This document shows positions 13,701 through 23,199 of a stretch of DNA of 64,000 nt, piece after piece (position 1 is the first letter of the stretch; the number at the start of each line of letters is the position of its first letter). Made by a program: the position numbers and the translations under genes. Below the pieces are notes generated by a model, which saw only the letters and a program-made list of their open reading frames with translations, made no database searches and was not told the origin of the DNA. The stretch comes from Mactra quadrangularis (lineage: Eukaryota > Mollusca > Bivalvia > Venerida > Mactridae), in the NCBI GenBank assembly GCA_025267735.1, contig CM046293.1, positions 11,246,560-11,310,559 of the forward strand. Direction: 5' to 3'.

Positions 13701-16700
13701 GATGGTCTTTATAGTGGATCAGTATAGGATCTTTTTCTGCTCAAATCAGGGATTTTACACCACCTAAAGTCATATTTTCGGTCATAATTGCGACAATTAT
13801 TTGTCATAAACCTCAGAAACATTCACAAATTGCTTGGAAGACATGTACAAATCAAGTTTTTAAACTCTGGGATAGTTTGTACAGCCTGCTTCAGACAGTG
13901 AAAATTAAAAAAAGCTCTTCGTTACAAATCCCTGTTATATACATGTAGAATCCCTGCTCAAATTAAGCATTCGGGAGTTAAATACCATAAAAAATTGCAT
14001 GATTTTGCAATAAACAAATTGGTCTTTATGGTGGAAGCTTACTTTAGTTAAATTGTTTGAAAGAAAACTTCAAACTGGACCTTGCGCTTATAACCTAACT
14101 GTTATAAGAGTTGAAATTCTTGTGAATTACATAGAGGTCAATATGAAGGTCAGGGGTGCATGACATACATATTTTACCCAATCAGTTGGTGTATGCACTT
14201 GAGCACTCTTAACAACAGTATTTACTTAATATATACAACAAGTTTTGATGTTCATTGTTGGTATTTAGATAGGTGTAGTTTGACTCTAATGCAAATACAG
14301 TGTCAGTGGACAATTACTGACATTAACCAGTATAAAATAGTATTTTTTTTATCTTAAAGTATTTTTTTGTATTTTTGCACCACCATCCCCACACTTGACA
14401 GTCCTGTAACTTGCATTTATTATGTTTATATTTATAAAGATCAATTCTTAACTTTTGAAATTGTACCGTCATGTTGTATTGATTTATTTATGTTAAAATT
14501 TGTTCACATGTTTTTACTATGTAAACTGTGACAAATAAAAGATATGTTCTGTTCTGTTCAGCAAGCCTAAGCCATGTATAAAAATGTATGTGCAGTGGTC
14601 CAGTGGTAGGACGTGCGCTTGGGGATCGAGAGGTCCTGGGTTCGAATCCCAATAGGGGCACTGCTAATTTCCTTGAGCAAGAAATTTACCTACGATTGCT
14701 TCACTTCTCTCAGTGTAAATGGGTACCTGCGAGGGTGGTATAATTCTGTTGCGCCAATTTGTCGGCTGCATTAATAAACAGAGTAAAAAGACTCCCCAGG
14801 GAGATTGATAGATAGATACCAGTAGCCCAGTGACCAGGGGTAATAGCTGTAAAGTCGGTGAATGTGCGTAAGTATGAATGTTAGACTATAAAATGCAATT
14901 ACTTTTTTTTTTACTTTTATATAAATCTATGTAAATTTTCTATTATTTTCAGCTGGTACAGACACATCAAGAATGACTCTAACTTGGGCTATAAAACATA
15001 TGATAGCATTCCCTGATATACAAGAGAAAGTACAAGAAGAGATAGACAGAGTTGTTGGTGAGTATACACTTACTGCATTATACCTCCTCCACTAGTAGTG
15101 GTGATGGACAGAGTTGTTGGTGAGTATACACTTACTGCATTATACCTCCTCCACTAGTAGTGGTGATGGACAGAGTTGTTGGTGAGTATACACTTACTGC
15201 ATTATACCTCCTCCACTAGTAGTGGTGATGGACAGAGTTGTTGGTGAGTATACACTTACTGCATTATACCTCCTCCACTAGTAGTGATGATGGATAGAGT
15301 TGTTGGTGAGTATACACTTACTGCATTATACACCCTCCACTAGTAGTGGTGATGGACAGAGTTGTTGGTGAGTATACACTTACTGCATTATACCTCCTCC
15401 ACTAGTAGTGATGATGGACAGAGTTGTTGGTGAGTATACACTTACTGCATTATACCTCCTCCACTAGTAGTGATGATGGATAGAGTTGTTGGTGAGTATA
15501 CACTTACTGCATTATACCTCCTCCACTAGTAGTGATGATGGATAGAGTTGTTGGTGAGTATACACTTACTGCATTATACCTCCTCCACTAGTAGTGGTGA
15601 TGGATAGAGTTGTTGGTGAGTATACACTTACTGCATTATACCTCCTCCACTAGTAGTGATGGGGGCTATGTAGGAATCACTTAGTCTGTCCCAAATCTTG
15701 TCAGTGCAATTTCTCCACCATGGATTGATGGTTTTTCATTATAAATAATGAATGGTGCTTCTGTAATATCTATACAGTAAACTTCTGTAGTTCCATCTTA
15801 ATTTATGGTCTTAAAAGCAGAATGGTCCTGATATAGAGACTTTTGTCTTCTCAAATGAAGCATTTGAGACATAAAAATTGTTGAAAATGGCGTAATTCTC
15901 AATGACTATGATGGTCTCTATAGTGGAACTTTACTGTTATGTATCTGGAGCTTACCTGAGGAATCCTGCAACAGTATTATCTTAAAATGAAACATACTCT
16001 CTTAGTACTCATATTTTCACAATTTGTGCAACAGTGCATGAAACGAGGAAGATATCCCATTTCATCATCACCATTGTTTAAAATATAGACTGTTGGATTT
16101 TAGAAATCAGCAGTCCATAGATGATGGATTAAATTCTTCATCCCTGACATTACTGTATGGCTTATAACAAGCTGTACAATCTTAAGGACTACTATGAATG
16201 AAATGTGAATTTACTCATTTGTTTTTATCAGAATCAAATGACGCTCAAAACAAAATCCATATGTCAAGCATCTATATGTGAAAATTCCAGTACAGTTTTG
16301 GTACCAGTAATACATGTTAAAGTTGTCTTTCTTTGATGGTCAAATGTTTAACCTTTGTATTGCTCCCCACTCTCTCTTTCTCCCTCTAGAAGTGTTAATA
16401 TTTTTGTATATACACATGTACATGTGAATTTTCTTACAAACTGTACGTATAATTACTCATATATCATGATTTGAGGAGTAAAGGTTTGTTCTGTTTTGTT
16501 CTGAAATGTGAATTTACTCAAAATAAGCATAGTTTTAACTGTATAATAAAACAGTTTGAATTTAACCAGTTGATCACTTGTGGCTATACCATTTGTGAAA
16601 ATATGGTTTCTATGCTTATTCTGTTAAATAAAAATCCATCTTACTCCAAAGTTGACAAACATCCTCTATATCCTAGGTTTATATTTTAGGTAAATCAAGA

Positions 16701-18644
16701 GTACCAGGTCTGAGTGATAGACCTGATCTAAGTTACACAGAAGCTGTCTTACATGAAAGTATGCGCTATACAAGTGTTACTCCTCTTGGTCTACTACATA
16801 TGACGTCATGTGACACTGAATTAAGTATGATTTTATTTGATTTTATTTTAACTCACCTGTATCCTGTTCAATTACCTCAAACGTTCCGTAATGTCCTGTA
16901 ACGTAAGGTTCAGAACAACTCAACCCAAAGATAACTCAACCCAAGACAACTCAATCCCTACTAACGGGTTTGAGTTATCCATGGGTTGAGTTGTCTTCTG
17001 TTTGAGTTGTCTTACCCGTAATGTTTGCTGACGTTACTGAACAAGCTGCTAGATTCTGTATTATCAATGGTCTTACATTCTATTTTAGTCATGAATCCTT
17101 CTATCTTGTTTTGTAATATTATGGTAAGATATCTTGGACCTGTTGCCTAAACCTGTCACTAAGTATCGCTTAGCCCTCTGATACCCTCGATTTGATGTCC
17201 CATACTTATTCATTTTGGTGTAAGAAGGGTACTTGGGCTCAAAGTGCTTCATAGTGATATACTTAGGGAAAATTTTACATCAATTGATACATCGAAAGGC
17301 AAGTATCGGTGATAAATCGAGTCAGATAAGGAGTGTAATAGAAGCACCTAGAACTCCAGTATATATATACTATATAAACATTACATTTATTTGGTTTAAA
17401 GCTTTATAAAATGCTAGATTGTATAGACATTCCAAATTGTGAATCAATATCAGATTGTCTGTCAAGAATCGGTGATACATCGATATCGTGATTTTAAATG
17501 ACAGCCCTAATTTTACCATTTTCTATTACTATTCATTATCCTTGTTTATTTAAATACTTACTACAGTACTTCTGTACTCATTATGAATAAAATGGTTATT
17601 GGTTTCTATGAAAATTAGTGCTGTTAATGTATGCATCACTGACAGTTGACTAGAATATTACAATAAGAAGAGAGTATCTGGCTGCAAGGATATGACCTTG
17701 AACTGAAAGTCCTTAGATATTCAGATCCTTTTCAGTTTGAATTTAGTTCAGATCCAATTGTTGTGCTTCCTTTAGTGCTAAAATGTTCTCAACATTCCAT
17801 ACTGTGCTACAAGGAAAATGGAATTTTATAATAGGCTATATCCAGAATAAGATTATTTATTAAGATAACTTTCATTGTTACATTGAAAAGATACATACCT
17901 AAAACAATTGGATTTTTCCATATTCCTGCTTTTCAATAATAATGTGTGACAAACTTTGTACTACCTCAGTACTGATGGGGAAACCAATTATTTGGAGTTC
18001 TAAATAAGGTATAATGTAAGAAATGTTTTCCATTAAATTTCAGACTAAGGCAACAACAAGTTGATCATGTGTTCGATGAATTGGCTTGCACCCTAATTTT
18101 GATGGCTTTTACAAAAAATACTTTTATTTCTTCACTCGCTCATAAAAATTTGGTCAACCTGCTATATAAAGCAACTGAGTTAAGAATTTTATTTCTTCGC
18201 TAGCTTGCCCCATTTTTTTACAGCAAAAATCTGTAGAACACATGATCAACTTGTTATGGCCTAAACACAATCTAACTATTTATTCTACTGTTTACAGATG
18301 GTTACAAGATTCCTAAAGGTACAGTTGTTGCCATCAATCATTGGGCCCTTCACAATGACCCGGATGCTTGGAATGATGTGGATAGATTTGTACCTGAAAG
18401 ATTCCTTGATGAAAATGGTAAACTTGGACCCAAACCTAAAAACTGGCTTCCGTTTTCTGCTGGAAAGAGAGTTTGTCTTGGAGAATTTGTAGCTAAACCA
18501 GAGTTACATTTAATATTTGCCCAGTTGATGCAGAGATACAAATGGAAGATGGTTTCTGGTAAATCTGTTGATTTAACACCTGGAGGAAATTGTTTTAGTG
18601 CTTTATGTAAACCATATAAAGTTATTGTGGAGAAAAGACTGTAA
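4737..18644 (+). CDS. Microsomal cytochrome P450, clan 2 (CYP1/CYP17-like), 10 exons, complete
   Basis: Haem-thiolate monooxygenase expected on the ER membrane. Exons read by eye with GT-AG borders and continuous phase: 4737-4869, 6749-6826, 8551-8649, 9940-10033, 10638-10793, 11791-12005, 13519-13644, 14953-15057, 16690-16824, 18298-18644; total 1488 nt, 495 aa, normal for the family. Seen in the protein: N-terminal anchor (about 7-23), proline hinge PPGP (31-34), C-helix WKLHR (123-127), I-helix AGTDTS (301-306), K-helix ExxR (E358-R361), PERF (413-416) and haem loop FSAGKRVCLGE (433-443) with Cys440 as the iron ligand. All key residues are present, so it should be active. The I-helix and C-terminal region resemble CYP17 and CYP1 most; the substrate cannot be inferred. 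A splice acceptor at 4721-4722, 14 nt before the ATG, implies an upstream noncoding exon that I did not locate. Introns are full of repeats. Confidence 0.93.
6297..6529. mobile_element. MITE family M1 (GGTGCTTTTCACAAAA ends)
   Basis: Left end GGTGCTTTTCACAAAAATTC and right end GAATTTTTGTGAAAG(T)ACC are inverted. The about 233-bp AT-rich body is shared with copies at 20103, 29102 and 35921. It lies in P450 intron 1. Confidence 0.8.
6692..6747 (+). repeat. (TTGTA)n-rich tract ending at the P450 exon 2 acceptor
   Basis: About nine degenerate TTGTA/TTTGTA units lead directly into the TGTAG acceptor at 6744-6748, so the splice acceptor is part of the microsatellite. Confidence 0.8.
7134..7720. 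mobile_element. Nonautonomous hAT element in P450 intron 2, perfect 8-bp TSD
   Basis: Inverted ends TAGGGCTGTCATGATA and TATCGTGACAGCCCTA are flanked by TTGTTCAC at 7126-7133 and 7721-7728. The 587-bp interior is AT-rich with no transposase remnant. A poly-G tract lies near 7332. Confidence 0.88.
8063..8181 (-). mobile_element. SINE family S1 fragment
   Basis: Tail block CATACCCTTGTCAGTGACTG followed by a short remnant of the tRNA head (ACTAACTGAGCTAA), with the middle deleted. Confidence 0.55.
8258..8432 (-). mobile_element. SINE family S2, reverse copy
   Basis: On the minus strand: AGCAGTGGTCCAGTGGTAAG, GGTTTGATCCCCAC, then TTTCCTTGAGCAAGAAATTA and ACCCAGGTGTAAATACG. Lies next to P450 exon 3. 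Confidence 0.75.
8993..9387. mobile_element. MITE family M3 (TGGGCGTGCTC-ATTGG ends)
   Basis: TGGGCGTGCTCCATTGG at the left pairs with CCAATCAAGCACACCCA at the right with a few mismatches. The about 395-bp body, including CAAGATGG(G/C)GGCGGCAT, is shared with 18893-19284. The open frame at 9102-9404 lies within it and is not a gene. Confidence 0.75.
9682..9837. mobile_element. CAGGG-ended element with 5-bp TSD
   Basis: Ends CAGGGCTTGACATTAA and TTCATGTCGAGCCCTG are inverted. AAGTT is duplicated on both sides (9677-9681 and 9838-9842). The 156-bp interior has no coding potential. A related sequence lacking these ends occurs at 6548-6600. Confidence 0.7.
10614..10637 (+). other. Alternative in-frame acceptor extension of P450 exon 5
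   Basis: A second acceptor (TTGACAG, ending at 10613) lies 24 nt upstream of the preferred one (TTTGTAG, ending at 10637). The two acceptors sit in a duplicated unit of about 27 nt (CAATGTTATATTTTGT...). Use of the upstream site would add eight residues (SSCNVIFC) in frame. The shorter form fits family spacing better, so it is used in the gene model. Confidence 0.5.
11538..11720 (+). mobile_element. tRNA-derived SINE family S4
   Basis: The head TTGTGTAGTGGTTAGCATGT and AGGTTTGAACCTTG differs from S3, but the body (GGTCATACCC, GGCCTTGTGATAGGGTATGT, AGTACTGGTGAAGTGTCCAG) parallels S3. This suggests that a shared body has been joined to a different tRNA head. Lies in P450 intron 5. Confidence 0.6.
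12091..12381 (+). mobile_element. SINE family S3, forward copy
   Basis: ACCCAGGTCGATAGCGCAGT continues TGGTAG (A box), then GGGTTCAAATCTCACC (B box), TTCCATGAAAATTTGACAAT, GAAGGGTAGGTGAGTACTGG, GGTGCGCTGGACG and poly(A). Follows P450 exon 6. Confidence 0.85.
12396..12645 (+). mobile_element. SINE family S1-like copy
   Basis: A tRNA-like head (GGCTCTGTTGGAAGCATG and AGGTTTGATTCCTG) is followed by an S1-type tail (GGGCAGTTGTCACTCACTTG, GTTAAGTACTAGGC). The internal CTGCACACCCTTGT(T)GGG block occurs twice. An open frame at 12383-12622 is spurious. Confidence 0.5.
13747..13956. mobile_element. Short inverted-repeat element nested in an older repeat
   Basis: CAGGGATTTTA and TAGAATCCCTG form the ends. 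CTCAAAT is duplicated at 13740-13746 and 13957-13963 (7 bp). The flanking sequence at 13682-14045 belongs to the same family as 15775-15936, which lacks this insert and so shows the empty site. Confidence 0.75.
14592..14908 (+). mobile_element. SINE family S2, best-preserved copy
   Basis: Head GTGGTCCAGTGGTAGGACGT (A box) and GGGTTCGAATCCCAATAGGG (B box), followed by CTTGAGCAAGAAATTTACCT, CCAGTAGCCCAGTGACCAGG and the tail CTATAAAATGCAATTAC. It ends about 40 bp before the P450 exon 8 acceptor. Confidence 0.85.
15041..15660 (+). repeat. 62-bp tandem array made from the P450 exon 8 donor junction, 10 copies
   Basis: The motif GTTGTTGGTGAGTATAC recurs at an exact 62-bp spacing, starting at 15051, 15113, 15175, 15237, 15299, 15361, 15423, 15485, 15547 and 15609. 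The first copy is the real end of exon 8 (...GACAGAGTTGTTG|GTGAGT). Each of the nine downstream copies carries the last bases of the exon and an intact donor. Copies differ only by a few substitutions (GGTGATGGACAG or GATGATGGATAG), so the array is young. Confidence 0.95.
15775..15936. mobile_element. Short MITE family M5 (CAGTAAA...TTTACTG ends)
   Basis: CAGTAAACTTCTGTAGTTCCA at the left and TAGTGGAACTTTACTG at the right are imperfect inverted ends. Shared sequence is recognisable at 8850-8970, 13682-14045 and 30010-30105. Confidence 0.55.
16876..17050. repeat. Palindromic repeat in P450 intron 9
   Basis: The same family as 54124-54333. It starts AACGTTCCGTAATG, ends TTGCTGACGTTACTGAAC, and has opposed CAACTCAACCCAAGACAACT and GGGTTGAGTTGTCTTC arms. 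Confidence 0.65.
17463..17506. mobile_element. Fragment of a hAT-like terminus
   Basis: GATACATCGATATCGTG followed by TGACAGCCCTA resembles the right end of the element at 7134-7720. I could not place a left end, so this is probably a truncated copy within P450 intron 9. Confidence 0.35.
18045..18262. mobile_element. MITE family M2 (AGGC..CAACAAGTTGATCATG ends)
   Basis: TAAGGCAACAACAAGTTGAT continues CATGTGTTC, and the right end GAACACATGATCAACTTGTT continues ATGGCCTA. These form about 33-bp inverted repeats with TA at both borders. The last bases are about 35 bp from the P450 exon 10 acceptor. Confidence 0.82.
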
Positions 18645-18892
18645 TATGTGTGGCTAATTGTTCGTTTGGAACCCCTTTTGACATTCACTATGAATAACCT
18701 TAGACATAGTAAGACGCCATTTTGGAACTACCTTCGTTTCACATGCCCAAACAAAATGCTTTAAGGGGTGTTACAATGAACAAATTCATTTAGTTCAAAT
18801 TTTTTAGTCCATAAATTTGAGATACACAATTCAATTATTTTGCTGAACAATATTTAGTCACATATGAGCTACAAAATGTTTTTACAAAGCCT

Positions 18893-19284
18893 TGGGCCTG
18901 CTCGATTGGAAATAAGAACTGGGAGAAATCCAATCGAGTGCGTCAGAACTGTGTCCTGGCAGAGTTCTACCCATTCTATGGAAATAGGTGGTGTGAACAG
19001 AATCCGCCCCAGTTTATTTATACCCAAGATGGCGGCGGCATCTCTGCAAACATATGAGTTTGGTGTTTGAAAGCGAATGTTGTTAAAATTATACTTTTGC
19101 CTGATCGTTTACGATACTAATTACAATAACTATTTTCTATAAATAAAGTAAGAAAGAGTATGTTTGCTACGGATATTGCCCTTTGATTCAGTTCCAACAT
19201 TCAATTTCACTCGTTTGGCAGATTCTGCGGAAGAGTGGGAATATGATTCTGGTACAGTTCTGACAGCCCAATCGACCACGCCCA
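18893..19284. mobile_element. MITE family M3, second copy
   Basis: TGGGCCTGCTCGATTGG at the left and CCAATCGACCACGCCCA at the right. The body is collinear with 8993-9387. It begins about 250 bp after the P450 stop codon. Confidence 0.75.
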
Positions 19285-19333
19285 TATATTTTTTTATTAA
19301 AGTTTACTAGACAGACTTAGCTTATCTATAATT

Positions 19334-19599
19334 ATACCCCCGCTTCGAAGAAGAGGGGTGTATACTGTTTTACCCTTGTCCGTCCATTCGTCCTTCCGTC
19401 CGTTACAAAATTTCCGTCACAGTTTTCTCAGCAACTATAACATGCAGCAGCCTAATACTTTGCATATTGCTTCATCCCATAGTCCCATGTGGTGTAAAGC
19501 GATTTCATGCTCCTTGCTCATCTACTTCCTGTTTGTCACATATTTTTAGATTTTTGCGGGGGTATCACTAGTGAGCATTAGCTCACAGATTTACTTGTT
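19334..19599 (+). mobile_element. Short HINE-like element (ATACCCCCGCTTCGAAGAAG)
   Basis: The 5' tip ATACCCCCGCTTCGAAGAAG plus GGGGTGTATAC forms a small hairpin. The 3' end has the inverted tip GCGGGGGTAT, then hairpin GTGAGC-ATTA-GCTCAC, then AGATTTACTTGTT. Copies at 62207 and 62874 are nearly identical and in the same orientation. The ORF at 19358-19549 is not a gene. Confidence 0.78.
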
Positions 19600-21902
19600 T
19601 AGCTTATATAACTGGATAAAATTTATTTTACTTTTTTACTTTATTGTTAGTGTAATTGGAATATGTATTACATTGTATTTGTATATATGTGCATAGCCGG
19701 ATGACCTAATAACCTAAATGAATTGAGCAAACTACATGCTTGCCAAATAACTTGAAAAGTAGGGAAACTTTTTACAACAATTATACGACCAACCATTTAT
19801 TATGGATTGCATGTATCAATGCTACCTATGTTACATAGTTAGGCATAAGTCTTTAATAGTAGCCATTTTACATGGATTTTTTATACCGTGTGTTCACATT
19901 TTATAGACCCAAACTTTTTACTAACTTATTTTGTGATGATAATATATTTGTTTTTCATGTGATTTAAAACCAACATAGATTAGTTTTACATTGTTGTAAG
20001 ATTTGTATATGCATGTATGTAAATATTAACTTGTTTGTTTTTTATCGATATATTCTTTAAAAGAATAAGGCAAGTTTGAGATTGATGCACTTAAGAATCA
20101 ATGGTGCTTTTCACAAAAATTCTTACAAAAAAAATCTTCGTGAGTCAATTTCATATAACTAGCAATTCAAAGTCAGACGGATAATAAGCATAACTTTGAT
20201 ATGATATTCAAAAGGTATACAATATTCTACACAATTGTATAATATTTGAAATTGATTAGCCGAAAAATTAGCATATTATTAATGTTTCTTGCTTTTGACT
20301 TACGAAGATATTTTTCATAAGAACTTTTGTAAAAAGCACCACTGGTTTAAACCCCATGTGTCAGTGCCAATCTCTGTTTGAAAGTGGAAATCCATTAGGC
20401 TCTTGTTATCTTTTATTGATGTGCTGTCCCTTTTATAAAAAAAAAAATGAAAAAAAACTAAATATAATATCCCTCTGCTTTTAGGCTATGTGCAAGGTCT
20501 GTGTTTTTTACTGTATCTGTTTATGATATATTTGCTTACATATTTTTACCTGCTTTATTGTCAGATATAAACTGCCTGGAGAAACTGTCTCTATTTATAC
20601 AAGATATATATTATTGTTGTCATATTTTTATATTTTATATTTGATTTCAATTTTTGTAACCAGTTAATTGTTCTTTTATATGAGATCACTGGATAAAGTT
20701 GGATTTGAAGATTTATAAACTAATTATGTATAAAATACTTGTGTATTAAACTCGTTCACAGATTTCAACTTCAATATCAACTTTTTCTGAAACTATCAAA
20801 ATTATATGGAAATATTTTTGGAAGCAGGAAAGTAGTGTTCTGATAATGACAATTTTAGTACAAATTGACATACAACTACAAGTGATGGTGTTTGGCGTAG
20901 TAAATATCTACCCCATATGTCATGGTATAGACACTTTCAGTGCATTTTTGTGACTTTCATTGTATATTTCTTGCAACCTTTAGGTCAGTTTGTCTTAAAA
21001 TAATAAGAATTAATTTTTTGACACAATTACAGACACTGAATGATATTTTGAAATTATAGAAAAAAAATAAACCAAATCTGTGAACTAGTACCTTTAATTA
21101 ATTGATACCTATTACATTTGTATGTGGAGCAAATAAAATTCATGAATCATTAAAAGAACAATTAAATAATTCTGTGAATTTAATTGGTTTTTCTTTCGAA
21201 ATTAAATCAAAGATGATTTTTGCCACTGGGGAGCAATATATAGGGCTACCTAGAGACTCTTGTTTTGTTTAAAGTTTACACTCCTAATCAGTATTTACTT
21301 CTTGTATAAGTTTGTTATTGAATATTAGTAAATGGATTTAATAAAAAAAAAAAAAACTCTCAGAAAATATTTGTTTTGTTATCATCCTTAACTTAGGAGG
21401 CAAGCACTGTTCTAGATTCAAAACATGCCATGTCTACTGTCTGATATTTAATGCTGTTGGCCTAGAGACATAAATAAAATGCAACTATACAATGTTATGC
21501 TGATGCACACATGGACTTAACAGCTATTTATCCCTGTCACTAAGCTGTTGGTATTCATTTATCAATCTCTCTGGAGAGCCTTACTTCATGAAAAAGTGGC
21601 GGAAAATGGCAATGCAGACTTGTACAACTCTTGCATTCCCACTTACACTTTTAAGGGTAAAGTAAAAGAAATTGCTGGTACATTTCTCGCTCAAGAATCT
21701 TAAGAGAAATCTTACTGGTGTATGAACCTAGGATCTCAAGTTAGTGTACTATCACTGGATGACTGTTACAGATCTTGTGAGGATAGAGCAAGGTACAGGT
21801 GATAAAAGTTGATTCCAGAAGCACGATTTTTTGTTAAGTTTAATGTATTGTATTGGTCATATTCTTGCGGTCCGTCAACCTACTCGCCTTTCCTTGTGAG
21901 GC
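19600..21902. other. AT-rich intergenic sequence
   Basis: Except for the M1 MITE at 20103-20340 nothing is recognisable. Poly(A) and poly(T) runs are common (20430, 21340). Confidence 0.5.
20103..20340. mobile_element. MITE family M1, second copy
   Basis: Begins GGTGCTTTTCACAAAAATTC and ends GTAAAAAGCACC. The body is inverted relative to the copy at 6297 (TTGCTTTTGACTTACGAAG near the right end). Confidence 0.8.
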
Positions 21903-22132
21903 TAAATCTCTGGATTTAGCTGTAATCCAGTTAATTGGTTCACACTTCCATCAGTGACTGACAACTGCCCTTTATGACTATAATGAATCAGTGGTAGAAG
22001 GAAGAATGGGAGTAGAAATTATATTATGACCTAACTCCAGGAAACCATGCCCTGCTTAGGAATTGAACCCACAACTCTTTGATCAGTTGACTTGTGTGCC
22101 ACCCACATACTGAGCTAGCCATGAGGGCTACA
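21903..22132 (-). mobile_element. SINE family S1, near full length
   Basis: Collinear with 1-213: tail CTGGATTTAGCTGTAATCC, CAGTGACTGACAACTGCCCT, then on the minus strand the tRNA head with GGGTTCAATTCC at about 22058-22069 and a degraded A box. Confidence 0.8.
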
Positions 22133-22348
22133 TGATCTTTGGTTCTTTTACCAGCCCAATGTGAATATGGAAGATCATTGATTATTACTCTCCACTGATA
22201 ACCTGTTACAAGTTAGTATTGTTAAGGTGAGTGAAGAGAACCGACTATTGGAACCCTTTGTTGGTACCACTACATTATACTCTGTGTTTGTAGTGTACCA
22301 TGTATTCATGTACATGGATGCAATATAAGTAAAGTTACGTCACTTCCA

Positions 22349-22634
22349 ATGTTCACTTTTTGTGATCACTTTTATTTGGTCACTTTTTGTGATCACTATT
22401 TTTGGACACTTTGTGTTCACTTTTATATGGTCACTTTTGTGACAATTTTATATGGCCACTTTTGTGATCACTTTTATGTGGTCACTTTTTGTGATCCCTA
22501 TTATACGGCCACTTTTTGTGATCACTTTATGTGATCACTATTTTGTAATCACTTTTGTGATCACTATTTTTGGCAACTTTTTATAATCACTTATATGGCC
22601 ACTTTTTGTGAATCCTATTATATGGCCATTTTTT
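22349..22634 (+). repeat. Degenerate tandem repeat of TTTTTGTGATCACTTTTATATGG type
   Basis: Units of about 15-31 bp with the palindrome GTGATCAC recur roughly ten times. The unit ends vary (GGTCAC, GGCCAC, GGACAC). A frame that reads through it (FCDHF...) is an artefact. Confidence 0.88.
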
Positions 22635-22639
22635 ATACT

Positions 22640-23144
22640 ATGCCTAGTACAAGTAGTTAATCAATATCATTAAAACTATATAATATACTGAATTATTACA
22701 AATAAAATAACTCACGAATTGAGAATATCAAAAGCATGCATTTATTTCAATAGCCTTCAAAAAATAATTGTTAATTTATGTCTGTGTTATGCATTACTTT
22801 GATCTAATGCCCAACATATCAGCATACACGTTATAGTGAGTATGTGACGACAACGATATTTGTTATTGTTTAGTCGTCAGTAAGTGGCAATATGTCTGCG
22901 CCCATGTGTTTATATTTTTAATCAAATTTACGAATCGAAATATGCGTTGAAATCGACGTTGTCTTCTCTTCATAGGGATGCATTTTAAATATTGATGATA
23001 TTTTTTACAAATAACTTGCATTTACTATTCGATTACCGTATTAATTTGTCAGAAAACACGATTCACCAATACATTAGCACTAAACACAGCATTGTGAATT
23101 TGTAAACAAAATTGAACTAGACTTGACTTGAGGTAAAAGTAAAC
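22640..23144. other. Region upstream of WRAP53, likely promoter
   Basis: No TATA box stands out. The stretch 22820-22980 is richer in CpG (GTGACGACAACGATATTTG, AATCGACGTTGTCTTC) than its surroundings, which would suit a TATA-less start. The exact start is not visible. Confidence 0.3.
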
Positions 23145-23195
23145 ATGATTGAAATGTGCCTTGCTGTTGAATATTTTAAACGCTCTACTTATTAG
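23145..23195 (+). CDS. Upstream ORF in the WRAP53 leader, 16 codons
   Basis: ATG at 23145 opens a 16-residue frame (MIEMCLAVEYFKRSTY) that ends with TAG at 23193-23195, four bases before the presumed WRAP53 start at 23200. If it lies in the mature leader it could lower or regulate main-frame initiation, with reinitiation difficult at so short a distance. A transcription start between 23145 and 23200 would remove it. Confidence 0.35.
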   Translation: MIEMCLAVEYFKRSTY

Positions 23196-23199
23196 ACTC

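Noticed and set aside
14595..14665. tRNA gene candidate on the plus strand
   Set aside because: The same sequence with a body and tail occurs at other S2 loci, and the cloverleaf cannot be closed.
17263..17515. hAT element with AATTTTAC at both sides
   Set aside because: The left end does not match the right terminus and AATTTTAC is likely to occur by chance in this AT-rich DNA.
22349..22634. CRISPR-like array
   Set aside because: Units are degenerate, spacing is variable and there are no unique spacers; the surrounding DNA is eukaryotic.
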